DNA from: Lumbricus terrestris
Lineage: Eukaryota; Annelida; Clitellata; Crassiclitellata; Lumbricidae
Direction: 5' to 3'
Length of the DNA stretch: 64,000 nt
NCBI GenBank assembly: GCA_949752735.1
Contig: OX457038.1
Coordinates: 63,227,970 to 63,291,969 of the forward strand
Shown here: in pieces, positions 36,138 to 50,400 of the stretch
Layout of the letters: every line of letters begins with the position of its first letter
Position numbering within the stretch: position 1 is the first letter of the stretch
The notes under the pieces: generated by a model
Seen by the model: only the letters and a program-made list of their open reading frames with translations
What the model was told of the DNA's origin: nothing
Database searches by the model: none
Program-made: the position numbers and the translations under genes

Positions 36138-37649
36138 CCATGAAACAAATTATATATATATATATACATATATATTTGTTTAATTCATGAAAAAAGAGCA
36201 GGATGACACACCGCAGCCTCACTTTCAATTATTTTCCTGTGTTGCAATTAGACCTACAATCAATGTAGTTTTGTGCATTTTATGAATCAGGCAAAGCACT
36301 TATAATTTTAATCTCATAATTTGTTTTTTGAAAATATTTAGATAATTTTACCTAATTGGTTGACACAATTTTAAAATCAGCAGCTCTGTTTAAAACCTGC
36401 TGCCACACTGTGACCTACGAAAAATATACAATTTTTGCACTGAATAGTTTCAAAACCTCTGGGCCATATCATCCATATGTAATAATAATATTAACACTGA
36501 ATAATTTGGTCTTGTCACAGAACTGCTATTTACCACAGAGTAGCCTGAGCAAATATAATTTTTGTGTAGCCATGAAAACTGTTTGGCACAGTAATGCACA
36601 CTAAACAGTTCCTTTGTGTAGTATGGATTTCTAAAATCTTATTCCAGAAGTTCATCGCTCCAGGCGCCTGGACACGAATGTCCACGCTTAGTAGCCTAGC
36701 TAACAGAATATGACTGCCTTTCGTCACCATAGACAATTGGCTCAATTTGGTGCCGTGCAGGACTGATCAATAAGTTGCGATAAAAACAGGGCAGTTGACA
36801 AAGACTGCGACTGATTTTGTCCAAATGAATCGGATTCCGGTAAACGAGAAAACACTGCAACGTCTTTTCCCTCAAAGAGTCCGCTCACAGCGTTTTCGGT
36901 AAAGAATGAAATAAAGAGATAGTTGGGGGGGAGAGAGAGAGGCGGAGGTGGAACACAGTCTGCATTTGGTTGACACGTCGTCTCACGGCTGCTGGTCGCG
37001 CATTCTTCAAGGCTATTTCTCGCGTTGGTAGACGACTAAGTAGGCTAAACACAATTCTCAGAACACGTCACTTCGTTAGCGTGAACAAGAGGCCAAGTAG
37101 ACGACGGACAGAATCACAGCTAGCGACTCGTTGGAATCGACTGCAGCAGCAGAAGACGTGAAAACTTGCAAATGCTCAGAATAGATTTTATCAATCAACA
37201 CTGCAGGGAGCTTCAACACGACATGCAGCTGATCAATCAATGCAAACGTTTTTACAGTTTTATCATTTACTCGTTGCAACAGCATTTGTTCTTACTGCAG
37301 ACCTCAGAGATGTGTAACTCTGGACAACATGGAATCAGTTTTGCATACCTAAGGATTTTAAAGTGCACTGAATACTGGATTAGTAGAAAACCGTAATTAG
37401 GCCTACAACTGGGTCGATGAAGTCCGATTAGGTGATAGGCCTATGTATAAGAAACGACATTACTGCAGGCAAGACTGATTCATTGATAAGGAGAAACATA
37501 GGAGCTATCTAAGGAACCGCACAAGTGTCTAGGCCTACCAGAATGTATCGATCCAGATGACTAATCAACTTAGTTAGAAGATGCCTGCAAAAAAGCGCTA
37601 CTGACTGACGACCAGGTCGGTGGTTGAGTCACTTTATTTCCTTGTTAAA

Positions 37650-40154
37650 ATGAGGTTCGTAGAAAATAAAATGTTGCTGCTGTCTTTCTATGTATGCGTG
37701 CTAGTCATTCAGAGACTGTGGGCTGACAGCGATACTCTCGTCTATCGCATGCAAGAGGAGTTACCAGCAAACACTTTCGTGGGAGAGGTCGGAAAGGACT
37801 ACGGTGTTCAGTCCAGGTATTCCTCGCGTCAGCTCAGAGTGCTGCATTTCGATTTCACGACCTGGTCGCACGAATACTTCGTCATAAACCATAGGACAGG
37901 CGAAATCTTATCGAAGAAACCGATCGACCGCGAGGATATCTGCTTCCGAATGGAATCATGTGCAATTTCAGCTGACGTCATTCTCAAACCGTTGAACGTC
38001 TTCCGACAGATCGTCAAGGTCCGAGTGGAGATAGTCGACGTGAATGACAACGATCCGGTCCTTCATCCGTCAGCCATCGATCTCAGTATATCGGAGATGG
38101 CGCACATGGCAGCCGAGTTGCTCGTCGGTCACGCCTACGACTCGGACACGGCACAGTTCGGTCTGGAACGATATCGCCTGGAGCCGCGCAGTGGGACGTT
38201 CCAGCTCGACATCTGCGATCGGCTGGACAGCGGGAAGGACCTGAAACTCGTTCTTGTTGAGAGGCTGGACTACGAGGACCTGACGAGCTACGACCTGACG
38301 GTCTATGCGATTGACGGAGGAGGTCGTTCTGGGTCCGTCGTTGTTCACATCGACGTCGAAGACGCAAACGATAATCGTCCGGTGTTTGGCAATGTGACGC
38401 TGAGCGTTAAGGTCGAGGAGAATGCCACCGTGGGCGATGTGATTACGTGGGTGCATGCCACCGACCGGGATTCCGGACTGAACGGAGACGTTTGGTATTC
38501 GCTGTCGAACAGTACGTTGACGATGGACAGCGAGGATTTTGGCATAGACGGTCAAACGGGTGAAGTCTTCGTTGAGAGGCCGTTGGATTTCGAACGGCAG
38601 ACCATCTACGTGTTGTTTGTGACGGCTTCTGACCGAGGACAGGACTCGCAAAACGGTCAGACGACGATAGTTGTAAACATCGAAGACGTCAACGACAATC
38701 CGCCGTCGATTTTCGTCAATGGTTTCGCGGGAAACGACGACGCTTCTCCGGGGGAAAAGCCCATCGAAGTTTCAGAAGATTCCGAACCAGGTTCGTTCGT
38801 ATTTCATTTCTCCGTCAGGGATGTTGACAGCGGAGAGAACGGAAGATTCCACTGTTTCATGAGTCACAGTCAGTTCCTGCTGCTCGAAATGTATCCGGGA
38901 GAATACAAGACGGTCACAGTCGTCAGACTTCACAGAGATATTCAGGAAGTCTATGATCTGGTGATAACGTGCCGAGATTACGGGAGCCCAAGTCTTCTTT
39001 CCAGCAGGTCAATGAAAATACGGGTAACCAGCGCAGATAACGACCTTCCAGTCTTTGAGCAGGACCGCTTGTTTGTAGCTCTAGCAGAAAACAACGAAGT
39101 AGGCGCAGAAATCGCCAGAATTTCTCTTACACACCCAAGCAAACAAATCATTTTCGAACTCGACGACGCGGTGGAAAATCTCCTGGACATCGATCCGCAC
39201 AGCGGAACAATAAGAAGCAAGATTCGATTTGATCATGAAGAGTTTGATCTTCTCGAGTTCAACGTCACCGCCAGATATCGAGACATTGAAACTCGTTCAA
39301 CACATATTCAGATGACGCTTTCAATACTGGACGACGACGACGAAATCCCGCGATTCACATCGGAAACCTACGCCTTTCGTGTTCTAGAGAACGAAGAAGT
39401 CGGTACAAGGATCGGACACGTCTCTGCCATCGACAGAGACTCACCGCCGTTTGACATCTTGTTTTACTCTGTGCAACTGACAGACGAAATCTCCATTCTC
39501 TACTTTCAAATTGACATGTTCACCGGACAACTGCTCACGAAGGCGGTTCTAGATCGTGAGTCGCAATCGCTTTTCACCATCACTGTCCTGGCCACATCTC
39601 CCGATCGGAATCAGAGTTCATGCGCAAAGGTAACCATATACGTTGACGATGTGAACGATAATAAACCCGTTTTTATCTTCCCGAGCGAAAGCAACAATAT
39701 CGTGGTCGTTCCAGATTCCTTAGCTGTTGGCCAAATCGTAGCAACACTTTCGGCCAACGACCGCGATGACGTTGGAATGAATTCAGAGCTGATCTTTAGG
39801 ATGGTAGGTGGAAACGGATCATCCACAGTTTCGGTGAATCCGACGACGGGTGAAATAACCCTGACAAAGCGGTTGGACGAAGAGCATGGTGTGTACGTCC
39901 TTGAGTTGGTGGTGATGGATAGGGGTCAACCACAGTTGTCCAGCTCGGCAAGGCTCAGCATTGCAACTAGAAGTTCTTGGTTGAGGCAGAGCAGACGAGG
40001 AGGAGCAGATGGAGGATGGTCCATTGAGACTGGTCTGCTTCATAGTCGTCAACTTCTCAAAGTCTTATTTGCTACATTCCTCTTTCTCTTGGGTCTCATT
40101 GTGCTTGCTTTGGTGATGATACTTCGACAGTTGAGAAACAGAACTGCTAACTAG
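37650..40154 (+). CDS. Intronless protocadherin-like cadherin, seven EC repeats, minimal cytoplasmic tail
   Basis: Calcium-dependent cell adhesion at the plasma membrane is the family role. One uninterrupted 834-codon frame runs from ATG 37650; a second ATG at 37671 directly precedes the hydrophobic signal peptide (MLLLSFYVCVLVIQ). EC1 has protocadherin features (EELPANTFVGEV, DREDICFRMESC). Calcium linkers are DVNDNDP, DANDNRP, DVNDNPP and DVNDNKP; the linkers after EC4 (SADNDLP) and EC5 (DDDDEIP) are degenerate. The transmembrane helix is about residues 801-825 (VLFATFLFLLGLIVLAL), then only about nine residues to the TAG. No catenin-binding region is encoded and no donor is evident near the end. 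A large single exon is typical of protocadherin ectodomains; the tiny tail is the odd part. Confidence 0.93.
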   Translation: MRFVENKMLLLSFYVCVLVIQRLWADSDTLVYRMQEELPANTFVGEVGKDYGVQSRYSSRQLRVLHFDFTTWSHEYFVINHRTGEILSKKPIDREDICFRMESCAISADVILKPLNVFRQIVKVRVEIVDVNDNDPVLHPSAIDLSISEMAHMAAELLVGHAYDSDTAQFGLERYRLEPRSGTFQLDICDRLDSGKDLKLVLVERLDYEDLTSYDLTVYAIDGGGRSGSVVVHIDVEDANDNRPVFGNVTLSVKVEENATVGDVITWVHATDRDSGLNGDVWYSLSNSTLTMDSEDFGIDGQTGEVFVERPLDFERQTIYVLFVTASDRGQDSQNGQTTIVVNIEDVNDNPPSIFVNGFAGNDDASPGEKPIEVSEDSEPGSFVFHFSVRDVDSGENGRFHCFMSHSQFLLLEMYPGEYKTVTVVRLHRDIQEVYDLVITCRDYGSPSLLSSRSMKIRVTSADNDLPVFEQDRLFVALAENNEVGAEIARISLTHPSKQIIFELDDAVENLLDIDPHSGTIRSKIRFDHEEFDLLEFNVTARYRDIETRSTHIQMTLSILDDDDEIPRFTSETYAFRVLENEEVGTRIGHVSAIDRDSPPFDILFYSVQLTDEISILYFQIDMFTGQLLTKAVLDRESQSLFTITVLATSPDRNQSSCAKVTIYVDDVNDNKPVFIFPSESNNIVVVPDSLAVGQIVATLSANDRDDVGMNSELIFRMVGGNGSSTVSVNPTTGEITLTKRLDEEHGVYVLELVVMDRGQPQLSSSARLSIATRSSWLRQSRRGGADGGWSIETGLLHSRQLLKVLFATFLFLLGLIVLALVMILRQLRNRTAN

Positions 40155-41470
40155 TTTGTATTCAATGTATTGCCTCTGGCAGAAACGTCGATTGGCTATG
40201 TATTGTATAGCCTAGCGGACTAGCCTACGTTTGAGCATCTGCAGCTGGATATTTATAAAGTGCAGTTTAAAACCCCAGAAGGCCCTATAAGCTTGGCAAT
40301 CTTGCATTTATCTTAAAGGTTCCCTCATACAGACCTGAAATTGTTTCTTGAACGGACTCCGGCAACATATTGACATGTACGAATTCTATGTTTAAGGAGT
40401 TTAACGGTATAGGCTGTTCAAGATAGATGGCTTCATTCACTAGCGTGACTTACCTGGTAACTAAGAAAGTTACTAAGAAACATGCAATGCTGTGTGTAAC
40501 AGTTTTCCACTCAAAACTCATTGATCACACATAAAATGAACTGATCTCATTGAAGCTGAATGGCTTGAAGCAAAAAAATATGATAGCCTGTTGTTCACAT
40601 TTGAGAGCAATGCGAATTGTGCGACACTTTTCTTCTGTGTTGACAATCAGACAGCTCAACTGACAACTTGCAGAAGAAAAAAGTAAAATCTACCAAACAA
40701 TGAATTCGTTGATGACAGCGTTATTCCCTGGCAGACTTGGCATTGGGTTGTATGGGGAGGCGAGGGATGGGTTATTAGATGTAGGAGACTTTGGGTGCAG
40801 GTGCGTATTGGAGGAGGGAGGAGTTTTGACACAATGTGACAAAATATTATATGTCTAATTATGATGTCCACGTTATCACTAGCCAGTGGTGCCTAGGGGG
40901 CCTAAAAAGGCCATACGGGGGCTAAGCCCCCCCAAAACTGAAATACATCTATTGTATGAGATTTCGACCAAATGCCTAAAAAAGTTGTCAGAAATTTTCC
41001 ACGAGACTTTGACTGAAGACAAAAAAATTCACCAGAAATTTTGGCAGATTAAAATGGAAAATTTCCTCTGCAAGGATTCAGCCCCCCCAAAACTGAAATC
41101 CTGGCGCCGCCGCTGATCACCAGGCGTGATTAGGTGCCATTGTAACGACATTGCTGTGTTACGGCGCCACAGAAATCGTCATTGTTATTATCACCAAAGA
41201 AGATCTGAAGCCTAACATCTACCGGAAATCAGATTGGCCTCTACAGGAGATTGTGAACTGAATTACAATTTACTTCAACAAACTTCAGCGTATGCTTCGA
41301 GTATAATATCAAATAAAGAAATAATTATCACCAGAAATAATTTAGAAATAGTTCATGTTAAATAAAAAAAGATTCATTCGCCATAAGAACGACTTTATTG
41401 ATGGTAAGGCGTTCTTTAATCCCGAGCAGAAGAAAATGCGAATATTTCAGAAATTTTTCTAAGAAACGAC
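40155..41470. other. Intergenic between cadherin and MOCS3 3' ends (convergent)
   Basis: 3' UTRs of the two convergent genes are expected here. Contains the MITE at 40883-41115. Nothing else recognised. Confidence 0.6.
40883..41115. mobile_element. CAGTGGTGCC MITE (hAT-like)
   Basis: Ends CCAGTGGTGCCTAG and CTGGCGCCGCCGCTG are imperfectly inverted. Flanks ATCACTAG and ATCACCAG differ by one base (TSD). The AGCCCCCCCAAAACTGAAAT phrase occurs on both sides of the interior. Confidence 0.75.
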
Positions 41471-44400
41471 TCAATAAACAGGAAAATCTGCATCGATATG
41501 TCTTGCCCAGGCGTGCAATCCACCTCGGATATCACGAACCGAAACCGGAAGTCCTTCGCAGATCTGTCGGATTTTGTTTACAGCCAGCTGCGAGTCATTT
41601 CCTCGACGACAGACGACAAAAACTGTTCCAAAAGAAGAAATGATTGTAGATGAAAACCTTTGGAAACAGTTTAGTTCAAAGTTTTTATTTTAAGAGAACT
41701 AGGCCTACTTCTGCTGACCATTTTCATCTGTTTGTACCTTGATCACGAACCTCATTAACACAACATCGTGCTTTTGCTATTGTGCATCCCTCAATGTGGA
41801 ATGATTTTCCATCCGGAATCGTAGAATTTTCTGGTGGGGAATTCCCCTGCTGCGTATCACTGCTTGAAATTCTCGTTTCAATGGCCTGTCGCGCTGAGAG
41901 TGCTTCTGAATAGCTCTGCTGTCAGAAGCGCTTTACAAATGTAATATTAGATTAGATTAATTTATGGACCCTAGAGAATAGTTTTAGGTTAGCATTAAGT
42001 TTTAAGTTGAAACTCACCTGGAAAGGTGTTCGTTTGAAGTTGATGAATGAGATCTTCAGCAACGGCTGGTTTATCAAAATCTTCCATAGGAATATCTGAG
42101 GAGGTTCAATGTAAAGAATATACACATATGTATACTGGCTGACGACTGTTGCAAGTCACTGTCATATTAAGATAAAACTCTCATGCAGGGTCACCCTAAC
42201 AGTAATTTATTCCGAGAGAAACTTACCAAAATTGGTCATTGGAATACAATAGCACCGGAAGTATAAAGTATATAGAGTACAGTAATAAACAGCTTTCACT
42301 TGTCAAATAAGAGCTGGGGTAAAATATTTTAGAGAGTACGGAATAAACGAATGTATTGCAAAATCTAATGTTGGCAATTATGTTACACAAGTTTAGTATC
42401 TTAAGTCCCGGCATCTTTTCAGTTACTCAGCAGAGGGGTCAGACGAACAGCATGGGTTTGAGCACCCCCCCTCAAACAACTAAAGCACTGTAAATGGATA
42501 GACAGACAATGCGAAATATGATAACTCGTAAGGATACTCCTAGTTGTTGTAGGCAACTTGCAGATGTCCAATTCAACCGGCTGCCTGACGTCAATCAGGA
42601 TATGCGGCTCAGTGACATCAACCAAAGACCTGTAGTCCTGTTTTGAAAACAAAGTCAAAGATTACAAAAACTTAGCCTAGAATGAACAGATCCAATTTCA
42701 CCTAATAACTTCTGTTGTGTCATTATCCTATTACAAAAGGCACCAATCAATGTTAAAACTTAATGTGCAGTCGTCATCAAAGATCCAAAATCAATGTCCA
42801 GTCAAATTCAAACAGATCTTCAACTTGTATACAGGTCTAAACTGATGTTCTATCTGAATTTGACCAGATGTAATGAAATTTCTAATTTGTTACATGACTG
42901 AATCAAAAGTCGTCTGATAAGTGAATCCGGTTACAGCACAGACATAACATTGGAACAACAGCAGCAAAACCACTTCTTATTAATAAATGCATTATCATTG
43001 CACAAGAGTATTTTGATACACGCACTCTGGTCCATTTACTAGAGATATGGATCTATAATCCAACAGTTGAGGATCCTAACTCGCTCAACAGACTCCATGA
43101 TAGAGCAGTTTAGGCACACTTGCCTTGCATCTTATACTCAAATTTATTGATCTTGCAGGTGCAAAAGTATAAAAGAGATTAAAATAAATCATAATAAATA
43201 AGTTGAAATTGCATAATCATCATCGAGGTTCATGGAAGATCATTTATACAAACCTTGAGTTACCAGTGTCAAACTCATGACCACAACTCTCTGCTGCATT
43301 GAGCTTAAGTATAATATGAACACATCAACTTCACTTCACTTCTTTCCTTCAAAAATCGGCTAAAAACTTACTACTTTTCCTTGGCTTTCAACCACATGGA
43401 TCTCTAACTGCATCTTCCTCTGGCGGCTGACTATCCGAGCCTCAGATTCACATTTCGGTGTGACCTTGCGCACGCTACAAATTTATTTAATAATAATAAC
43501 CATATAGTCAGTGAGCAAAGATGGCAAGTCATCTCACCTCATTTCCAAAGCAACGACTGCTTCTAGATATTAGTTTTAATGACTGTCCTTCCACTTCTGT
43601 TCAACCCCCGCCCCATCTCACCTAATCTAAGAGCAATGACCAATTCTTACCCAAACTGATATTCGTTCGTCATCTTTCAGTATGTGAAGATTCTTATCCT
43701 GCAGAAAAACCGCAAACAGTTGAAACAAGCACTATTTATAATTAAGAATGATATAAGTGACATATCCTTTTATATTGAACTGAATGAACTCATTAAGTGT
43801 CTTTCAAATGTTATCATCCAAACAAACGTCTTTCTTATAGCAATCAAGCTGTGATTAAAAGAAAGAACAATAATTATTAGGGCGTGGTAAAAGAAACATC
43901 TTGAATCTTAAAGTAATTCAAAGTACAAAGAATCTAATCATATCTCAACTAAAGCACAATGAATCTACTCATAATTATCCCAAATAAAGCACAATGAATC
44001 TACTCATATCTCAACTAAAGTGCTAAGGATCTATCTGAAGCAATGTGAATGCACAGAGAAGAATAGAAGAGCAAATCATGGCATGAACATTGAACAACTG
44101 CTAGCGACGTCATTTTCACGACAGAATTTCTTCAATTGCGATCAAGAGAAACGAGAACCTTGTCGGTTGCCTTTGCACCACAGAACTGCTCGTAGTCAAT
44201 AAGTCCGCAGACAGATGGCGTCGGTCCACAGACGGCGCAGTCTCTCTTTCGACCACGAAGTCTCACGGACCTGAACGCTCCTTCGAAACCATCAAACAAC
44301 AACATTCGCTCGCCATACACAGCTGAGCGCATCATGGGTTTACGAGTCAAGGAAATACGCAATGGAACGAAAATATGGATAAATGACAATGAGTTAGTCA

Positions 44401-47400
44401 TGTTAAAAGTCATCGTAAGAATGTTGGTAAAGAAAATAAGGATAATGGCTATCAAGTGAATCAACGAGTTAAATTAGTTGAATAACTGATCCAAAAAAGT
44501 TGGATAAAAAGGCAGAGGAAAACATCATCAGCAAACTCAATATTTATCCTGTTCGACAAAGAAAATAAAAATTAAATAGTTTTTTAAGCTAAAGATACAC
44601 AATTACTAAAGTCAATCGTTTCATATAAATTAACTAATAAATAAACTGTTAATATATACCATAATAATTTATTGATTTAGAAATGTTTCTGTAATATAAT
44701 TGACGGATACATCCCATGTCTGCAGCGATTTTAATAACTTCGAGCGCCTGCATGCAGCCAATCACACCAACAACTGCAAAAAGAAACACAAAAGGCATAA
44801 AATACAGGTAATCATTTTGAATGACTTCCATCCTCTGAAAGTGTTTCACTGGTCGAGTATTTGAATAATACAACAGAGTAGGTGTCCGTTTGCATTCAAC
44901 TCAAACTATGTTTGCATCACAAGCATCAAGACTGACTATGGCAATTGGCAATACCATCTATGCGTGCCTTTTTGTAGCAATAATCAGCAATTTATTTCAG
45001 ATGATCTAGAGTCATAAATGGTACACCTTCGCATAAGCACATGTTGAGCTTTATTTGGGAGGAACTGCACTGGTCATTTACGGAATGCAGTCAAGTCAAC
45101 AGGTGCCGTAATAGAAGAAGGAACACCAAAATACATGCTGCAGTTACTTATTAACTTATACAAAGAATTATCGTTGACTTATGAGGAGCATACCAGCGCC
45201 CATGACTCCCCCATCTGAGCAGTTGGTCACAGCATCTGGAGATGGTGGAACGGGGTAGAGACATCGGTAGCATGGAGAACCCTTGTAGTTATAAACGGTT
45301 AACTAAAAAACAAATATAAACACTTGATTACATCAGCAGATAACTATCAAACAATAAACTGAAGACAAGTTAAAAAGTTAGCTACACAGGAGACAGAAAG
45401 AGAAAATTCATTAAGTCACAAAATTATATGACCACCACACCCAATGATTCAGATATTCCTACCTCGTCAACATCATTTTCAGTAGTCAGGCAATCTACCT
45501 GCAGCAGCCATTCTCTAAATCAACATGTCCTCCTTGGTTCCAGAGTTGCCACATGGACACTGCATGTATCTTTCACAAACACTTTCAAATAGTTCACTAT
45601 TGCCAGAGCAGGACTAGGAACAGCCTCTGCACAGAAAATGTGCTACATAATAATTCTGCATGAATAAATGAATTGTTGTCATGAATCAAGCATTTCATAA
45701 ATGAACCTAGGAGTCCAATTTGTAACAACGATGAACCATATTCCTAACAATGATCAATAAAATTCATAATAATCACGATTTCATGATTATGATTAACACC
45801 ACCAGAGTTAATCATACTACCTGGCCTTCGAATCTCAATGCACTGCCAGAGACAAGTGGCTTTGAAGCAAGAACGCAAGCATCGCTGAGCAAATACCGAG
45901 TGGCGACGTTGTCCGTTGCATCAACAATGATGTCATACGTAGGAATCAGTCAAAGATACCAAACAACCGGATAGCATTTTTCTAAATCGTAAAATACACC
46001 TAAAAATATCTTGGTAATTTTATAATCACTAAAATAGAATAGAATATAAAATTAGTTTATTCAGCTACATATTGTCAGAACGCAATGTGAATCTTACAAA
46101 ATATGGCTGTGTGTAGGTGCAGGTTTACCGCTTTAACATTTCAACAAGTCCTTTTCGTGAACAATTGGATCAAAGTATATGACAAGCACTAATAACTGTC
46201 AGTCGAATCATTTATTCATGCATTCATTAGGACATTTATATAGCGCTCCTTCAAGAAAAAACTACTCAGAGGCGCTCCCGACTCTAGCGCGAATGTAAAA
46301 CAGCTAAGAAATTACACAGCACCTTTTAAGATATTCTGACGGATGGCATTTCTTTAAAACATAAAATATATCCAGAAATAATATCACTACAATAGAATAT
46401 AATAGATCATCTAATGAAGGAATGTTACATAGATGGGTACCCACTCATCATGGATTCAAATACCCGACACGTATTTCCCCAAAGCTTTTGACACCAATAC
46501 TAATAGCGCACTCACAAATTTTGAGCAAAGCAGATATCACAGAACTTTCTTCGTTCATAGAACAGACTTCAAATTAGCTTTTAACATAGTGAAGGATATT
46601 GTTCAATGATTTTAAGTGCATTGCTGCTACTCAGTGCAATTCGATATGGAACGCAAACAGTCCAGCTATTCACGCTGCAAATAACAATTCATATTCACAT
46701 AATGATTTAATTGCAAGTCAATCAACAATTAAACAATCAACAATTAAACAATCATCAATCTCCCGTTCAGCAACCATTCATAAAATGTAATTCAACCAGT
46801 TAGCCACACCAGTCATGTAAGACAATAAAGAGTCAGGAAAATGAAGATACATGATAAAGTAAGGAAAAGGTTATGTCAGTAAAGGTGAGCATAAGTAACA
46901 TCGGGAAATGTAGGGTAAAGTAAGCTCATATTCAATTCAATTTCAATTCAATTCATTTTTATTGCAACCAGAATACACATGGCAATAACAGCAAATGTAG
47001 AATGCTTTGGCTACAAATGAAGGTCCTAAAGGGATGTAGATCCCGCTGAGGAAGGTCACCCATGTGAAAAATTCCCAAGGAGAGTTAACTAAGAGAGCAA
47101 TTTAATGAAATTAAGTGAGGTAGTAACAGATTGCAACAAAGTTTAAATTGATGAGAACTTGCGATGAAACAAACATAAAGTTCTACAAACTTAATTAAAG
47201 TCTTAACTACATGCGGAGTGTGCACATTCAGCTGGTTTAGTTTAGGAAAATAGAAAAACATGCAGTCTCATTTTAAGGACCTGCAAAATACTCAAGTGAC
47301 TAGAACTCAGCTAAGTAAAGGAACAATAACTAATCTCTATTAAAAAATCTGTCGATGGTTGAACAGTTGCTGCTTTAAATTACAAGGCATCTGACCATTA

Positions 47401-50400
47401 TAGGATCAGAAAAAGGCACTATATAAATATCCAGACACACACACATACACACACATACCTCTTACAACCATCAGCAACAGACTGCGACTTGGCTGAACCA
47501 ACTTTCGACTCTGTGTGCAAAACTTGTCGATGCAGATTACTAAGTTCAACTTCATCGTAGTCAACCAATCCAAGCTTGCCTAAGATCACAGAACGATCGA
47601 AATTTAATACAAATTACTAATCTTAAAGCCATAATGAGTCACCATTGTTAAGGTAAATATTGCAAGTCATAGTTCAGAAGTTATCATAGAGTACCATTTG
47701 GAAAGTACTACAAGTCACTGTTAAAAAGTTACTGCAAGGTGCTACTCTGAAGCAATCTCATTGTAAATTCAACTTCAAGTTTTCAAAAGTCATTGTACTG
47801 AAGTGGTCATGATGATCCCATTCACGACTTTTATCTTATTAATCCTTCCAATTTCAGGTCTTCCTGCAGCCTTTGTTCGAGAAATTGTGACTCTGATAAT
47901 CTCCTTTTCAAGACAAACTCCATTCTTCTGCAACACATGCTCAAAATAGGAAACCCTTCTTTGCTTGCTCACTCCTTTCCACTCCAGGAGTCTCCAACAC
48001 CCACTGTTTGTCCTTCTCTCAAGATACCCTGAGGACCTGGTGCATACATTTAATTCAGGCACCTCGATTCTGCCGCTTGTCCATTTCAGAGGTTCAGCTC
48101 TCACAAGCATGTATACCCATTTCAACTGGCTACTCAAGAACCTACCTATTGAAGTCGCAATTGCTATTGCAAAAAGATCTTATGACTCGCTCATATTTTC
48201 CAAATTTTAAATACGGTATATGCTATTTCCATAACATAATATGTAATGCGCCATAATCAAGCAAAAAAGGGAGTGCTCTTGAGATGCTTAGCAGTCAAAA
48301 CATATGTTGAAAATGACTGTTAAGAGTCACTAGATGAAGTATTCAAGTAACAATGACAAATTATTCTCTAGTGAGCAACTGTTACCACAAGCTGCTTACC
48401 AACTCCAGCCGCTGCCAGATAGAGTGCCACGGGACAACCGAGTCCACCACAGCCGACAACAAGAACTGAAGTCGATCGAAGAGCTAACTGACCTACGAAC
48501 GATTGACCAAACAGAAAACACAGTTAAACATCTTCTCATATAAAAATCATTAAGACATATTAATCACTTGATACCATCAAGATCTTATTGGGGGTATCAT
48601 CTTCAGCTCTTCGCTACTTGAAGTCTCTTCTTTATTTCCTCGGGGGTGTCACACTGAGATCGTCTTTGAATAGCTAGTCTGTAAGAGGCGCTTTATAAAT
48701 GCTTATATATATGCAATACAATACAATTTTAAAACCAATGTAATGTGTGACTGAGAAGATTTTGACTTAACAGATGTTGCAGATAAATCCCCAAAAACAT
48801 GAAAATGCACAACAATATTTGGCAGGCAACAGCAACAATGTACTGTGTAGTGTGTTGCTTCAGCAGATTACCTCTACTACAATATGAGAGGCAGAGATAC
48901 ATTGTGCGGTAAAGGATTTGGTAAGTTCTAAATTACATTTATGTAAGAACTTAGAAGTATTCTACCAAAAGAGGTTTAATAGGCTTGTAAGCCAGCCTGA
49001 GCATAAGAAGAGCTGCCATGCTTGACTGAAAGGTGATGTTTTAACTCTCTCAAAATCCTTTATGTCCACTTGCATCATGGCCTGCATGGGAAGTGCTGAT
49101 ACGCTGGTTCTCATCATTATTAATTTCTGATCATAAAACATTCAGTGCTTATGGAGATGCTACTTGCAGAGACAAATAATTAACCAAAGAAGACCTACTT
49201 GTCTTAGTCGCTCAGAGCCTGGAAGTTGTCACTGGTGAAATAACTTTTAAAGCACAATGACATTCAGGAATATCATGATTTTCTACGCCTGACACAAAAT
49301 TATTCTTTTGACAGATTTTTTGTAAGTTGTCTTCAAGTAAACAATAAGCAGAATTTGCTTTATGCAGCAGAAGACAAGCCAAAATTCAACATATCACAGA
49401 CTGCTTTCTTAAAGACATTTCAGCTTACATGTTCAAAATAAAGTAAATGGAACATATGTGTACATCGATTATCACAAAGAAGCTATCATGAAATACTTGC
49501 CTTTAACTCCAAATTCTGGAAGAATTAGTTGCCTGCTGTACCTAGCAATTTCAGCATTGCTCAGTTTTGTCAAAGATTCCGTAACACAATTGTCCATTAC
49601 TGGGCAGCATGTGGCAGAAGTTGGATCCTCCTGTAGAAAAATATTTTGTTGTTTACTTTCTAATGAATATTTATTTCAGTTCATATCCAAATAATTGTTT
49701 CATTAGGGCAATACATCACATCAGATCGACCCTGACCATGAATAAATTGAACATGTCTCAAACCGTTGTCTGTTCTCTCGTCTCCACTCGCCTATGCTAA
49801 ATTGGTTTTTGTGTCTTTCAGACGTTGAGCTCAACAGACTGCAACGCATCCAAAGTCCTTAGCTTGGGTGGTGCTGTGCGTCCCAATACAAACTAGTTCC
49901 TCAGTCCGACTCCTTGAGCTGCATTCGCTCCTTGTTCAGTACAGGATAAAATTCAAATTGGCATGTTTGACCTACAAATCCTTCAGCAACAACACACCTC
50001 CCTACCTTCAGTAACTACTAACTCCTTACATTCCTCCTCATTGACTGCGATCATCGGGTACAAGTCTTTTAGCTGAACCGCAATGCAAACAGTTATGGGC
50101 AGGCATGCATTCCTTGCCTAATAGCCTATGCACTCAAAGAATGGAATCGGTTTCCACTCGAGATTCATAGCTCAAACTCACTTCATTCCTTCAAAAAGCG
50201 GCTTCGAACTCACTATTTTTCATTGGGTCTCAAACAGATGGATCTCAAACTGCATCTTCCTCTGGCAGATTATTCTATTCTATTCTATTCTATTTTGGGA
50301 TTTATAAAGCGCCTTTCACAGTACAATCTAATCAGAGGCGCTCCCAGTGCGAAGAACTCCTGGAAAAAGAAAAGTCTTAAGACAACGGGCAGAAAAAGTA

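Larger units (their letters stand above)
34432..37649. other. Intergenic region between TM-SH3 and protocadherin genes
   Basis: Contains inverted-repeat elements at 34619-34947 and 35808-36137 and a degenerate repeat with SINE/LINE tail similarity near 35296-35380 (TTTATAAAGCGCTTC, GCGTTCCCAGTGCG). A purine-rich stretch near 36930-36960 may be promoter or 5' UTR of the cadherin gene. No other gene found. Confidence 0.55.

Noticed and set aside
38070..38651. 193-codon minus-strand frame
   Set aside because: Antisense shadow of the cadherin coding exon.
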